DNA of 64,000 nt from Alkalimarinus coralli (lineage in GTDB: Bacteria; Pseudomonadota; Gammaproteobacteria; Pseudomonadales; Oleiphilaceae): assembly GCF_023650515.1 (NCBI RefSeq), contig NZ_CP096016.1:986513-1050512 (forward strand), in the 5' to 3' direction. Below the pieces are notes generated by a model, which ran no database searches, had not been told where the DNA came from, and was given only the letters and a program-made list of their open reading frames with translations. Shown piece after piece: positions 1-8,746 of the stretch. Both the position numbers and the translations under genes were made by a program. How positions within the stretch are numbered: the stretch's first letter is position 1; every line of letters begins with the position of its first letter.

Positions 1-11
1 AGGTGCTTGGT

Positions 12-998
12 TTAGATATATTGTGCCAACTTTGCTTGCTGCTCACTAACAGCCTCGGTTAGTTCTTGTTTTAGTTGAGCAACCAGTTCCGCTACCGGTG
101 TTACACCGTTTATACCCGCCACACCTTGGCCTGCTGACCATACGGTTTTCCATGCCTTGGCTTCGTCATCCAGGGGTTTTAGCTTGGTTCCATAATCGAT
201 AGATGACGGGTTCATGAGTGCATCTAAATCGTACCCTGCTTTCTCCAGGCTAGGACGCATGAAACTGGCCTTAACACCCGAGACAGCAGGAGTATGGATA
301 ATATCATCAGCGCTGCATTGCGAGACCATCGACTTATATTCGTCGCTCGCTTCGCTCTCAACGGTATTGATAAAGCGGGTGCCCATATACGCATAGTCGG
401 CACCCATCTGAATTGCAGTGGCGATGTCCTTGCCTGTGTTGATACAGCCACCGAGAATTAACGTACCGTTGAATACTGAGCGAATTTCAGTGATCAGTGC
501 CATAGGGTTGGTGGTGCCTGCGTGTCCGCCTGCACCTGCTGCAACAGCTATGATTCCGTCAACGCCAGCCTCCGCTGCTTTTTTGGCATGACGTCTGTTG
601 GTGACATCATGAAATACCCGTCCGCCATAACCATGCACGGCGTTAACAACTTCGCTTACCGCCCCGAGGGAGGTAATGATTAAAGGAACCTGATGCTTAA
701 CACATACGGCCAAGTCTGCTTGGGCGCGAGGGTTGGTCGGGTGAATAACCAGGTTTACCCCAAATGGTGCTGCTTTTTTCCCTGTTTCTTTTTCAAATTT
801 GGCAAGTTCGCTTTTGATGCTGATTATCCACTCTTCAAGTCCTTCAGTGGTTCGGTTATTGAGTGACGGGATGGTGCCTACAATGCCGTTTTTGCAGCAC
901 TCTGTCAGGAGTTTTACACCAGAGACCAAAAACATCGGCGCGGTTATTACCGGGAGTGATAAGTGTTCAAATGGTGTTTTGCTGTTTTTAATACTCAT
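12..998 (-). CDS. NAD(P)H-dependent flavin oxidoreductase / nitronate monooxygenase family
   Basis: This 328-residue protein fits the FMN-binding TIM-barrel family that includes nitronate monooxygenase (formerly 2-nitropropane dioxygenase) and FabK-like enoyl reductases. The N-terminal LPVITAPMFLVSG corresponds to the family's P-x-x-x-A-P-M-x motif. The Gly-rich AVAAGAGGHAG near residue 155 and GADYAYMGTRF near 205 are the expected flavin phosphate-binding loops, and the His in GAGGHAG matches the usual catalytic His position. The length is typical and the gene is complete, with its stop a few bases inside the window. The substrate cannot be told from sequence; detoxification of nitronates such as propionate-3-nitronate is the known activity of the class. 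It appears monocistronic. Confidence 0.85.
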   Translation of the reverse strand: MSIKNSKTPFEHLSLPVITAPMFLVSGVKLLTECCKNGIVGTIPSLNNRTTEGLEEWIISIKSELAKFEKETGKKAAPFGVNLVIHPTNPRAQADLAVCVKHQVPLIITSLGAVSEVVNAVHGYGGRVFHDVTNRRHAKKAAEAGVDGIIAVAAGAGGHAGTTNPMALITEIRSVFNGTLILGGCINTGKDIATAIQMGADYAYMGTRFINTVESEASDEYKSMVSQCSADDIIHTPAVSGVKASFMRPSLEKAGYDLDALMNPSSIDYGTKLKPLDDEAKAWKTVWSAGQGVAGINGVTPVAELVAQLKQELTEAVSEQQAKLAQYI

Positions 999-1112
999 TG
1001 TCTACCCCTGTGTTTTCTGAACATTTTGTATTTCAATGCATTACCCTAGTGTACCGGCAACCTGGCACCAAACCAACTTATGCCGGTTTGCTGTGACAAA
1101 GAGCTTGTGAGC

Positions 1113-2051
1113 CTATAGCAGGTTAAGCAGTTTCAACTCCTGAGGGTGAGGGGTCATATAGTATGAGTTGCTGATATAGTCATCAGGGGCTTTCCGAAAG
1201 TGATGCTTTAATAGAGTTATCGGCACGATAAGTGGCAGCTCCCCCAAGCGGTAACGCTCGATCACTTCAGTAAGTTCTGCTTTGTCATCCGCATCGAGTG
1301 CACGTTTTAGGTAGCCCTGAATGTGTTGCAAAACATTAACATGGTTGCCCCGTGTAGCAACGGTTTTTAGCGCGGCCATTAATTCTGGAAGATACTGGTC
1401 AGCGACCTCCGTAAGATTGTCTTTAGTGGCTGTAGCGACTAACTTTCCCAATGAACGATAATCGTTCTGGTGATGGCTCATGATAATAAGCTTATGTTGA
1501 CTATGAAACTGTGTGAGCTTATGCAGCGTGAGACCGCTTGCTATGAGTTGCTTCCAACGGTAGAGCACATATACCCGTTGGATGAAGTTCTCCCGTAGGT
1601 GAGGATCGCCTAACCGTCCCTCTTCTTCTATCGGCAGGTAGGGGAAGTGCTCCATTGTTCGTTGCGCAAAAATACCGCTGCCTGTTCTGCGCGGTTGCCC
1701 ATTGATAAAGACTTTAACCCGCTCCATGCCGCAGCTTGGCGAGTCTTTCTTGAAAATATAGCCACACAAATCGGTTTGTTGTGGCTGCTGGTTATCTGCA
1801 CAGGCTTCAAGTTGCCGGGTTACGTCAATGGTTTGATCTTTAACGCCTATGCAACGGATGCCATCGTCAGTTTGAACCAGTCGAATGGGTTTTCTTGGGA
1901 CACCCATACCGATAGCCATTTCAGGGCAGAATGGTTTGAAGTCGAAGTATTCGCTAAGGGTTCCGTTGATATAGGCATCATTCTTGTGCCCTCCATCGTA
2001 GCGAACTTTTTCTCCCAGCAAACAGCTGCTAATTCCAACGGGTATTTTCAT
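1113..2051 (-). CDS. DUF523 / DUF1722 two-domain protein (YbgA-like C-terminus)
   Basis: The 312-residue protein starts with a DUF523 domain (about residues 1-145): the N-terminal GISSCLLGEKVRYDGGHK and a later KDSPSCGMERVKV segment carry conserved cysteines that could bind metal or a cofactor. The rest is a DUF1722 (YbgA) domain. The fused form is common in gammaproteobacteria, sometimes beside photolyase or MerR regulators, but no photolyase is present here. No biochemical role is established for either domain. An AGG ribosome-binding site lies five bases before the ATG. The gene diverges from the secreted phospholipase gene across a 449-bp gap. Confidence 0.8.
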   Translation of the reverse strand: MKIPVGISSCLLGEKVRYDGGHKNDAYINGTLSEYFDFKPFCPEMAIGMGVPRKPIRLVQTDDGIRCIGVKDQTIDVTRQLEACADNQQPQQTDLCGYIFKKDSPSCGMERVKVFINGQPRRTGSGIFAQRTMEHFPYLPIEEEGRLGDPHLRENFIQRVYVLYRWKQLIASGLTLHKLTQFHSQHKLIIMSHHQNDYRSLGKLVATATKDNLTEVADQYLPELMAALKTVATRGNHVNVLQHIQGYLKRALDADDKAELTEVIERYRLGELPLIVPITLLKHHFRKAPDDYISNSYYMTPHPQELKLLNLL

Positions 2052-2173
2052 ATCACCTGACTTCTATTGTAGTTGTGAAACGCTTATCACGCGGATATTA
2101 CGCATTTTACTGTAGCAGGTGTTGAATATTTTAGTAGCCCTGATGTGCCTTCTGGTTTTCTGCTGAATATAGA

Positions 2174-2252
2174 ATCGGGCGCGGGACACCCTCCCACAAA
2201 GACCTTGGCAAAATGTGTGGCGACAAAGAAGTAGGGGGATCCCGCGCCCGAT
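2174..2252. repeat. 13-bp perfect inverted repeat with 53-bp spacer
   Basis: The arms ATCGGGCGCGGGA (2174-2186) and TCCCGCGCCCGAT (2240-2252) are exact reverse complements and are much richer in G+C than the surrounding sequence. The spacer contains no recognisable gene. It could form a long hairpin in RNA or be the ends of a small palindromic element. No second copy was found in this window. Confidence 0.7.
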
Positions 2253-2281
2253 AAATAAATGGCGTTCAATACGATGGATGT

Positions 2282-2317
2282 CTTGCTAATGATTGGGGGC
2301 TTGCTAATGATTCCTGG
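2282..2317. repeat. Two-unit 18-bp tandem duplication
   Basis: CTTGCTAATGATT occurs at 2282-2294 and again at 2300-2312, an 18-bp period. The last five bases of each unit differ. It is one of several short intergenic tandem duplications in this window. Confidence 0.75.
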
Positions 2318-2500
2318 TTGCCTTAAGCAAAAGTGAACGAGTTATCATATTTAGCAAATGGAAAGAAGATGCTGTAGAGCAATTCTGTATAAACAATGTA
2401 CGATGGTGCATGAAAATGGACTTTCCCTGCAGTACCTCAGCAATGAACGCTAAAAGAAACCACTTGATATATAAGCTTATAAAAACAAAAAGGTTATCGC

Positions 2501-4171
2501 ATGAAACTCCGAACGAAACTCAAAATAGCGGCTGCGCAGTTTGCGTTATTGGCCGTCACTCAAACTGCGGCTGCTGCCACGGTTGATGACTTCAAAAACA
2601 CCTGGGAATACAGAGCCCTCCAGCATCAGCAACGTATCGATATGGGGGAACCTCTTGGTAAGTCTACGTTTCTGACCACCCATAATAGTTATAACTCTGA
2701 CGCATACGCCAACTTGGGTAGCTACTATGACCCCAACCAGAAATACAGCCTGGTTGATCAGTTGGATATGGGAATACGCTCGTTAGAGCTTGATGTACAT
2801 GACTATAACGGTGACTTGCTGTTATGCCATGGCCAGGGCAACCATACCGGCTGCAGTATTTTTGATCGACGTTTTGAAGATGGCATAAAAGAAGTCGCGA
2901 GCTGGCTTAAGCAGTCAAATAATCGAGAGCAAGTAATAATACTCTACATTGAAGAGCATGTTGATGGCCGTTATAACGACCTAATGAGTCAAGTCGATGC
3001 CCACATGGGTGACTTAATATATAAGCCTTCATCATGCCAGTCCTTACCCATGAACATCAGCAAGGCTGATGTGCTTAATGCGGGTAAGCAGGTGCTTATT
3101 ATTGGTGGAAACTGCGGCTCAAGCGCCTGGAGCCAGTACGCGTATAAAAATACATATCCGACTGATAATGGCACTATTAACAGCTACCCAACCTGTACGA
3201 CAAGCAAATACTCTACGAACTACCTTATAAACAATCTGGTTCGTGTTTACGAAGACAGCACGTCTCTTTCGAGCATATTTGGTACACCACCTCCGGCTAT
3301 TACACCTGAGAGAATGAAAAAAGCGGTTGACTGCGGCATGGGTGTTGTTGGTCTTGATCAACTTGATATTCATGATTCAAGATTGAGTGCGGCAATTTGG
3401 AGTTGGGGCGCTAATGAGCCAAATGATGCTGGCGGTGAAGATTGTGCTGTTTCAAGAGCGGATGGCCGATTTAATGATATCAGCTGCGGCAATGTTCGCC
3501 AGTATGCCTGCTACAGCGTTGCAGCTGATCAATGGAAAATCACTTCAGGGTCAGGCGCTTGGTCAAATGGCGATAATGTATGTGGTCAAGAGTTTGGTGC
3601 AAACTACCGATATGATGTACCTAAAAACGGATATCAAAATCGCCGTTTGATGGATGCAAAATCTGCTGAAGGTATTTCGGGTGATGTATGGTTAAATTAC
3701 TCTGATACTGCAACTGAAGGAGACTGGATACCCGGTGACTTCCCACAAATTACCCCTCCTGGGTCAAACCAGCCTGTTGTGTACAGGAAGCTTCGCAACG
3801 ACAAAGGTAAGTGTTTAGACCTGGAAGGCCGTAGCACATCAAACGGTACTGAAATCCACCAGTGGTCATGTCATGGTGCTGATAGCCAGCTGTGGTATCA
3901 GGATGAGACGGGAAGAATCCATAGTAAAGCAGACCCGTCAAAATGTGTTGATGTCTCTGGTTCAGGCACTGGTAACGGCTCACGAGTGATACTGTGGAGC
4001 TGTCACGGTGGCGATAACCAGCGCTGGATTCGAGGCAGCAGCAACTCATTTAGACCGGCTCATGCCACGCACAAAGCGCTTGATATTAAAGACCCATTCT
4101 GGGGTAACGGGCAGCGTGCTCACTTATGGGAGTTCCATGGTGGAAAATCCCAGCGATGGGCGTGGGATTAA
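2501..4171 (+). CDS. Secreted PI-PLC-X-like phosphodiesterase with C-type-lectin-like and ricin-B lectin domains
   Basis: The 556-residue precursor begins with a signal peptide (basic MKLRTKLK, hydrophobic core, AAAA near residue 26). Residues about 45-300 resemble the phosphatidylinositol-specific phospholipase C X domain: TTHNSYN and LLCHGQG supply the two histidines expected to act as general base and acid, with the acidic LELDVHDYNGD between them. Residues about 300-395 resemble a C-type lectin-like fold (WSWGANEPND, EDCAV, GRFNDISC, including an EPN-type sugar motif). The C-terminal 135 residues are a ricin-type beta-trefoil with Q-x-W repeats (SQLWYQ, NQRWIR, SQRWAW). Secretion and binding to carbohydrate-rich surfaces are inferred; the lipid substrate is unknown. 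It is followed by a good terminator, so it is a single-gene unit. Confidence 0.8.
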   Translation: MKLRTKLKIAAAQFALLAVTQTAAAATVDDFKNTWEYRALQHQQRIDMGEPLGKSTFLTTHNSYNSDAYANLGSYYDPNQKYSLVDQLDMGIRSLELDVHDYNGDLLLCHGQGNHTGCSIFDRRFEDGIKEVASWLKQSNNREQVIILYIEEHVDGRYNDLMSQVDAHMGDLIYKPSSCQSLPMNISKADVLNAGKQVLIIGGNCGSSAWSQYAYKNTYPTDNGTINSYPTCTTSKYSTNYLINNLVRVYEDSTSLSSIFGTPPPAITPERMKKAVDCGMGVVGLDQLDIHDSRLSAAIWSWGANEPNDAGGEDCAVSRADGRFNDISCGNVRQYACYSVAADQWKITSGSGAWSNGDNVCGQEFGANYRYDVPKNGYQNRRLMDAKSAEGISGDVWLNYSDTATEGDWIPGDFPQITPPGSNQPVVYRKLRNDKGKCLDLEGRSTSNGTEIHQWSCHGADSQLWYQDETGRIHSKADPSKCVDVSGSGTGNGSRVILWSCHGGDNQRWIRGSSNSFRPAHATHKALDIKDPFWGNGQRAHLWEFHGGKSQRWAWD

Positions 4172-4275
4172 CCCAAGGTGTAAAACCGAGTATTTAGCTT
4201 AAGGCTTATGCAGGGCATATCTATAGGGTGCCCTGTTTAGATAGTGCATGCATAGCACTCTCACTATAGCTATTG

Positions 4276-4317
4276 AAAACCGGGCAGGGGACCAACTCTG
4301 ACCGGTTTTTTTATTTT
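4276..4317 (+). terminator. Rho-independent terminator after the secreted phospholipase-like gene
   Basis: AAAACCGG (4276-4283) pairs with CCGGTTTT (4302-4309) across an 18-base loop, followed by a T-rich tail to 4317. Confidence 0.75.
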
Positions 4318-4422
4318 TAGGCCTCCACTCAATCTGAGAGTACAACGTCACTTTGATGTACAAGTGCGCTTCCTGAGGTACAATGCCGCCCCCATAATTA
4401 GCAATTGAAAGCAGTGGTCGCT

Positions 4423-5295
4423 ATGAACGCAACGGTTAATGGTCTTATTTCCCTTTATGCAGCTATATTTCTTTTGGCTGGAAATGGCTATTTTGCTAAA
4501 GGTATCTCCATTGATGTGTTCGATATTACTGCATACCGTTCGATACTGGCCGCATTGGCACTGTTTATATTTCTTCAGATAAAACGCCAGCGAATGGGCT
4601 TGCACTCGCGGTCACACTATCCGTTGTCTATAGGGTTAGGGTTATTACTGGGGCTGCACTGGGTTACTTTTTTTTATTCGATGCGCATATCGACGGTTGC
4701 GTTAGGAATGACCGTGCTTTACACCTACCCCATTATTACCGTGTTTTTGGAAAAACTGTTTTTTAACAAAACCATCCAGCTCTACGATCTGCTAGTCGCT
4801 ATTGCTGTTCTAGTCGGTGTTGGTCTGATGGCGACTGCGGGTGATGGCTTTGAGGGTGGAAACGTTGAAGGTGTTTTGGTTGGGTTGCTATCTGCGCTCT
4901 GCTTTGCCTGTCGAAATGTAACCCAGCAGCGGTACATGAGAGGCTATCCGGCGTATCTAACAATTTTCTACCAAGTATTAGTGATTGGCATCGTCTTTTT
5001 GCCCTTTGCAGACCTGAACCCTGCTGAATTGCTTCAGCAACCGTCTGATAATTTGCTTAAGCTGTTGCTGCTGGGCTTTGTGTTCACCGCATTGCCACAC
5101 TCGCTACTGGCAAATAGCTTGCGTACCATCAGCGCTAAATCGGTCGCGTTAATTGGTTGCTTACAACCCGTTATTGGTACGGTGATCGCGTTTATCCTGA
5201 TTAGTGAGCAACCTTCAATACAGGTGGTTGTTGGTGCGGTTATAGTGCTGGCAGGTGCTGTCTCTGAAACAATTAAACCTCAGCGTGTTGCCTGA
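4423..5295 (+). CDS. EamA/DMT-superfamily transporter
   Basis: This roughly 290-residue, very hydrophobic protein has about ten predicted membrane segments and the internal duplication typical of EamA drug/metabolite transporters. The second half ends with the family-like segment SVALIGCLQPVIGTVIAF followed by a last helix. The ATG at 4423 is chosen because the first helix starts straight after it; a TTG at 4405 would add six residues. Such proteins export amino acids, nucleobases or other small metabolites, but the substrate cannot be predicted. It converges on the following solute-binding protein gene with only five bases between stop codons. Confidence 0.85.
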   Translation: MNATVNGLISLYAAIFLLAGNGYFAKGISIDVFDITAYRSILAALALFIFLQIKRQRMGLHSRSHYPLSIGLGLLLGLHWVTFFYSMRISTVALGMTVLYTYPIITVFLEKLFFNKTIQLYDLLVAIAVLVGVGLMATAGDGFEGGNVEGVLVGLLSALCFACRNVTQQRYMRGYPAYLTIFYQVLVIGIVFLPFADLNPAELLQQPSDNLLKLLLLGFVFTALPHSLLANSLRTISAKSVALIGCLQPVIGTVIAFILISEQPSIQVVVGAVIVLAGAVSETIKPQRVA

Positions 5296-5300
5296 GAATA

Positions 5301-6128
5301 TTATTTAAAAGCCGCTTCATTAAGGTAGCTGTTAACAATTTCCTGGTAACGTCCGGACGCTTTTAACTCATTTAACCCCGCATTAAAACGGTCTCTCAGT
5401 GATTCGTCGTGGAACGCCACATAACGGGGGGAGGGAGGCAGAATATTATAAAATCGGGTGGATTTGTCGAATCCGAGTTCTTCCATATAGGTGTTATGGT
5501 AGTAATTAAAAATTCTCTTATCCATCACGATGGCGTCACAACGTTGCTTAAAGAGCATATTGAGTTGAGCGAGTTGATTAACCACTTCATCGTAGCTTTG
5601 GTTCTGCTCTGTCATGGCTTTGAACTCACTGCCAAAGTAGTTAGAAGCATTTTGAAAGCCTACTAACCGCAGATCCCGCAAATCCTGAATCTCAACTATC
5701 GCGAGATTACGGCTCTCTAGCGCAATTATTCCATTTTGGTATTCAATAGTAGAGTCTGAGTAATAGAGGCCCGGTGTTCCGCTGGGAACATTGATCATGC
5801 CATCGACATTTTTGGTCTTTAAGAAGCTGAGAGCTCGTTTGTTGGAGGCGTAAAGTACTTTGAGAGTATGCCCTGAACGGGCGAGTGACTCCCGGACGAT
5901 ATCAAGCTGAATCCCTGTATCTGATTCGACAATTACATAAGGGGGAATTGAAATAGAACTGGCCAGTGTTACTTGCTGTGACAAGGTTTGCGAAGAGAAA
6001 AAAACGCCCCAGATGGTCAGAGCCCACCCAATGCACCTGGTGAATGAGCTAACAGTATCACGGCCTTTAGTTTGGCTTATTGGCCAAAACAGTTTATGTA
6101 TAAAAATCATATAGATTAAGTGCGTCAT
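5301..6128 (-). CDS. Periplasmic solute-binding protein, SBP_bac_3 family (transporter or orphan sensor)
   Basis: The 275-residue protein has a hydrophobic export signal around residues 34-50 (GWALTIWGVFFSS, likely cleaved near TLSQQ). The mature part reads as a family-3 extracellular binding fold: an early IQLDIVRESLARSGH helix, a central NVPSGTPGLYYSDST segment, and C-terminal FHDESLRDRFNAGLNEL. No ABC permease or ATPase is adjacent. It resembles the orphan binding proteins common in marine gammaproteobacteria, whose ligands are mostly unknown. The start is uncertain: a second Met seven codons in would also keep the signal. Confidence 0.75.
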   Translation of the reverse strand: MTHLIYMIFIHKLFWPISQTKGRDTVSSFTRCIGWALTIWGVFFSSQTLSQQVTLASSISIPPYVIVESDTGIQLDIVRESLARSGHTLKVLYASNKRALSFLKTKNVDGMINVPSGTPGLYYSDSTIEYQNGIIALESRNLAIVEIQDLRDLRLVGFQNASNYFGSEFKAMTEQNQSYDEVVNQLAQLNMLFKQRCDAIVMDKRIFNYYHNTYMEELGFDKSTRFYNILPPSPRYVAFHDESLRDRFNAGLNELKASGRYQEIVNSYLNEAAFK

Positions 6129-6343
6129 GGTTTAAGTTATAGCATAAAGACAGGTTGAACTCTCTTCGTGAGCAACGCCATTGCTTTTATAAGGGTATTA
6201 TAGATGACCAACGTTCAGAAACGTTTGACGGAATATAAAATCTCTTTATTATAGGCTCGTATTGTAGATTTGCATTGAGTAGCAGCGGTTCGTTTTAAGT
6301 AACATCAGTTGGCTATTGGCTTTAATTTGTATCTGGTGAGTTT

Positions 6344-7240
6344 ATGCTTAACTTTTTACCTGCACCATTAATTGGTGTTTTATGTTCGGTTTTCCTGTTT
6401 GTTAATACTGTCGTGCTTTGCAGTATTCTTTATATTCCTATGATCATTAAGATCGTTATTCCTATCAAGTTTGTTCAGGTTTTGTGTGCCAAGGCGATTA
6501 TTGCCATCTCGGAGCTATGGATCAGCATTAATAGTGGTTGGATGAAGTTGTTTCAACGCACAGAATGGGATGTAGAAGGGCTTGAAGGCTTGAGTCATCA
6601 GGGCTGGTACCTGGTCACCAGTAATCATCAGAGTTGGGTTGATATTTTTGCTTTACAGCACATCTTTAATCGCCGTATCCCATTTTTGAAATTCTTTATC
6701 AAGAAAGAGCTTATTTGGGTGCCTGTTATCGGTATTGCATGGTGGGCGATGGATTTTCCATTTATGAAGCGCTACAGCAAAGAATACCTGGAGAAGCACC
6801 CTGAAATGCGAGGGAAAGATGTAGAAACAACCCGCAAGGCCTGTGAAAAATTCCGCTACACCCCTGTGAGTGTTATTAATTTTGTTGAAGGTACTCGCTT
6901 TACCGAACAGAAGCATGCTCGACAAGGCTCGCCATACAATAACCTGCTTAAGCCCAAAGTTGGGGGGACTGCATTGGTGTTGGATGCAATGGGGGACTGC
7001 ATTTCCACTCTATTGGATATTACGATCGTGTATCCTGATGGACGGCCTGGTTTCTGGGAGTTTATGTGTGGCAAAGTTAAACGGGTTTCGATAAGAATAA
7101 ATAAAATAGAGATTCCGAAAGAGTTAAGAAGCAGAGACTATAGTGGAGATGATCAACACCGCGACCGAATCAAAAAGTGGGTTGATGACCTATGGGCGAA
7201 TAAAGACCGCTTTATCTCTGAGCTGAACATGTCAAAATAG
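6344..7240 (+). CDS. PlsC-type acyltransferase (YihG-like)
   Basis: The 298-residue protein is a membrane-bound lysophospholipid acyltransferase-family member. An N-terminal membrane segment (residues about 5-40) is followed by NHQSWVDI, the catalytic H-x4-D motif, and by FVEGTRFT, the glycerol-phosphate-binding EGTR block. The family acylates sn-2 of lysophosphatidic acid or remodels phospholipids. The overall layout and length match E. coli YihG rather than the shorter PlsC, so a secondary acyltransferase is most likely. A strong terminator follows. Confidence 0.85.
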   Translation: MLNFLPAPLIGVLCSVFLFVNTVVLCSILYIPMIIKIVIPIKFVQVLCAKAIIAISELWISINSGWMKLFQRTEWDVEGLEGLSHQGWYLVTSNHQSWVDIFALQHIFNRRIPFLKFFIKKELIWVPVIGIAWWAMDFPFMKRYSKEYLEKHPEMRGKDVETTRKACEKFRYTPVSVINFVEGTRFTEQKHARQGSPYNNLLKPKVGGTALVLDAMGDCISTLLDITIVYPDGRPGFWEFMCGKVKRVSIRINKIEIPKELRSRDYSGDDQHRDRIKKWVDDLWANKDRFISELNMSK

Positions 7241-7264
7241 TTGCTCGATTCTGTTTCTCCAGTC

Positions 7265-7291
7265 AAAGGGGCTTTTAAAGGCCCCTTTTTT
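7265..7291 (+). terminator. Rho-independent terminator after the acyltransferase
   Basis: AAAGGGGC (7265-7272) pairs with GCCCCTTT (7281-7288), followed by a T tract to 7291. Confidence 0.85.
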
Positions 7292-7356
7292 ATAGCTTAA
7301 TCCCTCGAACCTACAGTACCAGGTCTGGGGGGAAGCGGAGTTCAGCCAACAATAGG

Positions 7357-7375
7357 CCCCGGTTTGGTGCCGGGG
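7357..7375. other. G+C-rich hairpin downstream of the 73-residue gene
   Basis: CCCCGG (7357-7362) and CCGGGG (7370-7375) form a compact hairpin between two convergent genes. It lies just after the stop of the minus-strand small gene, but no T tract follows on either strand, so it is a weak terminator candidate. Confidence 0.4.
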
Positions 7376-7391
7376 TGTGTTATTATTGACG

Positions 7392-7613
7392 TTATGCCGC
7401 TTTATGCGATTTAGTGTCACGCTCTTTTAACGATTCCGCTTTAAACCCTCGCGCCATAAGCGCCTCATCCATTCGAATGAATGCATCCAATAGTTCTCGC
7501 GACTCGTCGTCATAATCAAAATTACGCCCGCACATTTCCTGCAGGAGCATCAGTTCATGGTCTGTGAGCGAATCAAAAATGCTGGGGGTCGTGTGTGGAG
7601 TGCGTATGGCCAT
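7392..7613 (-). CDS. Small acidic protein of unknown function (73 residues)
   Basis: I do not recognise this protein. It is supported as a real gene by a near-perfect ribosome-binding site (AGGAGG about seven bases before the ATG) and a well-behaved amphipathic, acidic composition, with DSLTDHELMLLQEMCGRN and DDESRELLDAFIRMDEALMARG likely to form two helices. It has no signal or membrane segment. It is transcribed away from the 17-bp tandem array and the DUF6635-like gene. A small regulatory or adaptor protein is possible, but nothing in the sequence specifies this. Confidence 0.65.
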   Translation of the reverse strand: MAIRTPHTTPSIFDSLTDHELMLLQEMCGRNFDYDDESRELLDAFIRMDEALMARGFKAESLKERDTKSHKAA

Positions 7614-7707
7614 AGTGTATCCCTCCTGGATGGGGCTGCATGCTAATCTTAGTTGTTGTTATTGTGGATTAATTAATTTACACCGTTTGCAGGCACTGTT
7701 GTCTAGC

Positions 7708-7775
7708 CTGGTACTGCATATAAACTAGTACTGAATGTAAACTAGCACTGCATGTAAACTAGTACTGCGTATAAA
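7708..7775. repeat. 17-bp tandem array, four units
   Basis: Four consecutive 17-bp units of the form CTAGTACTGCATATAAA fill 7708-7724, 7725-7741, 7742-7758 and 7759-7775, with one to three changes between units. The array is A+T-rich and lies about 80 bp upstream of the gene starting at 7857. It could be a repeated binding site or simply a slippage product. Confidence 0.9.
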
Positions 7776-7856
7776 ATGAATAAACGGTTTACTATATATA
7801 GTGTGTCTAGGCCACTCTGGCAATGTTAGATGTTTAATTGATGATGACTGTGTCAT

Positions 7857-8732
7857 ATGAATGATGTGATCGACCATAAGGCAGCGCTGGAAGAAATTAT
7901 TGTCAGGCATTTTGCGGATGCCAGAGGCAGGGTCAATGAGATCTGTGCCAATCACTTTTTTTCAATCAGGGCGGTCACTAAACGACATTGGCAGCATCGT
8001 AAAGATATTCCTCAGGATATAGCTGCTGTACCCAGAGCTGGCTGGGGGCTTGCCAAGAAGCTAGCGGGGAAGGGGCTGCAATCAGGCCGAATACCTAGCG
8101 GAAAGGAGCAAGCACTACTTGAAATTGTTAGTCAGGAGTTGCTTCAGCTGGATCAATTATCGGCCAAGCTAAATGCTTACTTGAAGCAAGAGGTGGAAGA
8201 GGTTGGACTGACAACAGAGGAAGTAGCCAGCCTATTGGATAAAGGTAATGCGCCTCTTGTTGAAGGATGGCTAAAACAGCGAATCGAAACTCACTCTGTC
8301 GCGCAAGAAGGTATTCGTGAGTCGCTGGTCTTTATTGCGACCGGTCTGGTAGGAAGAGCATTTTCAGACAAAGCGGTGTTCGGCAGTACGATGGGGTTGG
8401 GGTCAATGGCTGCTACATCACTATATCTTAGCCATCAAGGCTGGTGGTCAGGCCTTATGGTGCAAATTTTTGGGGTTCCCGGCTGGGTTTCCGTAGCAGG
8501 CATGATGGGCGGTGTTGTCGCGACATTGGCTATTATGCCGGTTATTTCTCCACTGGTAGAGACGGGGGTGAACCGTTTCAGGGCTGAGCGTATGCTGGTT
8601 AGAATTGTTGACGCTGTGGAACAGGATATGATGAAGGATACTCCTGAAATAGCGGGAATAGCCGGACGTTTGGCGACATTTATTGGCCTGCTGCCCGACT
8701 TGTTGCAGATAGCGGTGAAACTTAGAAGTTAA
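7857..8732 (+). CDS. Uncharacterised membrane-associated protein, DUF6635-like
   Basis: The 291-residue protein has a long, helical N-terminal half (residues 1-165). NHFFSIRAVTKRHW and AAVPRAGWGLAKKLAGKG resemble the HFS-x-R and following helices of the DUF6635 family. A hydrophobic region around residues 165-235 (TMGLGSMAATSLYLS, VSVAGMMGGVVATLAIM) could form two membrane segments. A final segment (FIGLLPDLLQIAVKL) is amphipathic. The family assignment is tentative and no function is known; EcsC-like proteins are an alternative. The ATG at 7857 overlaps CATATG and has no strong ribosome-binding site. The 17-bp repeat array upstream and the nested palindrome just after the stop frame this gene. 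Confidence 0.6.
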   Translation: MNDVIDHKAALEEIIVRHFADARGRVNEICANHFFSIRAVTKRHWQHRKDIPQDIAAVPRAGWGLAKKLAGKGLQSGRIPSGKEQALLEIVSQELLQLDQLSAKLNAYLKQEVEEVGLTTEEVASLLDKGNAPLVEGWLKQRIETHSVAQEGIRESLVFIATGLVGRAFSDKAVFGSTMGLGSMAATSLYLSHQGWWSGLMVQIFGVPGWVSVAGMMGGVVATLAIMPVISPLVETGVNRFRAERMLVRIVDAVEQDMMKDTPEIAGIAGRLATFIGLLPDLLQIAVKLRS

Positions 8733-8746
8733 CTACACACTAAGCC

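Larger units (their letters stand above)
2052..2500. other. Divergent intergenic region with an inverted repeat and a short duplication
   Basis: This 449-bp gap separates two divergently transcribed genes and should hold both promoters. No convincing gene is visible. It holds a G+C-rich inverted repeat (2174-2186 / 2240-2252) and a two-unit 18-bp duplication (2282-2317), listed separately. The stretch before the phospholipase gene (about 2320-2500) is A+T-rich, as expected for a promoter, but I cannot place -35/-10 boxes with confidence. Confidence 0.6.

Noticed and set aside
2087-2269. Possible 60-residue minus-strand frame in the gap after the DUF523 gene
   Set aside because: It covers the inverted repeat, lacks a ribosome-binding site and shows no protein-like pattern.
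7681-7790. CRISPR-like array
   Set aside because: Units of 17 bp are directly adjacent with no spacers, so this is a simple tandem array; the same holds at 39163 and 50015.
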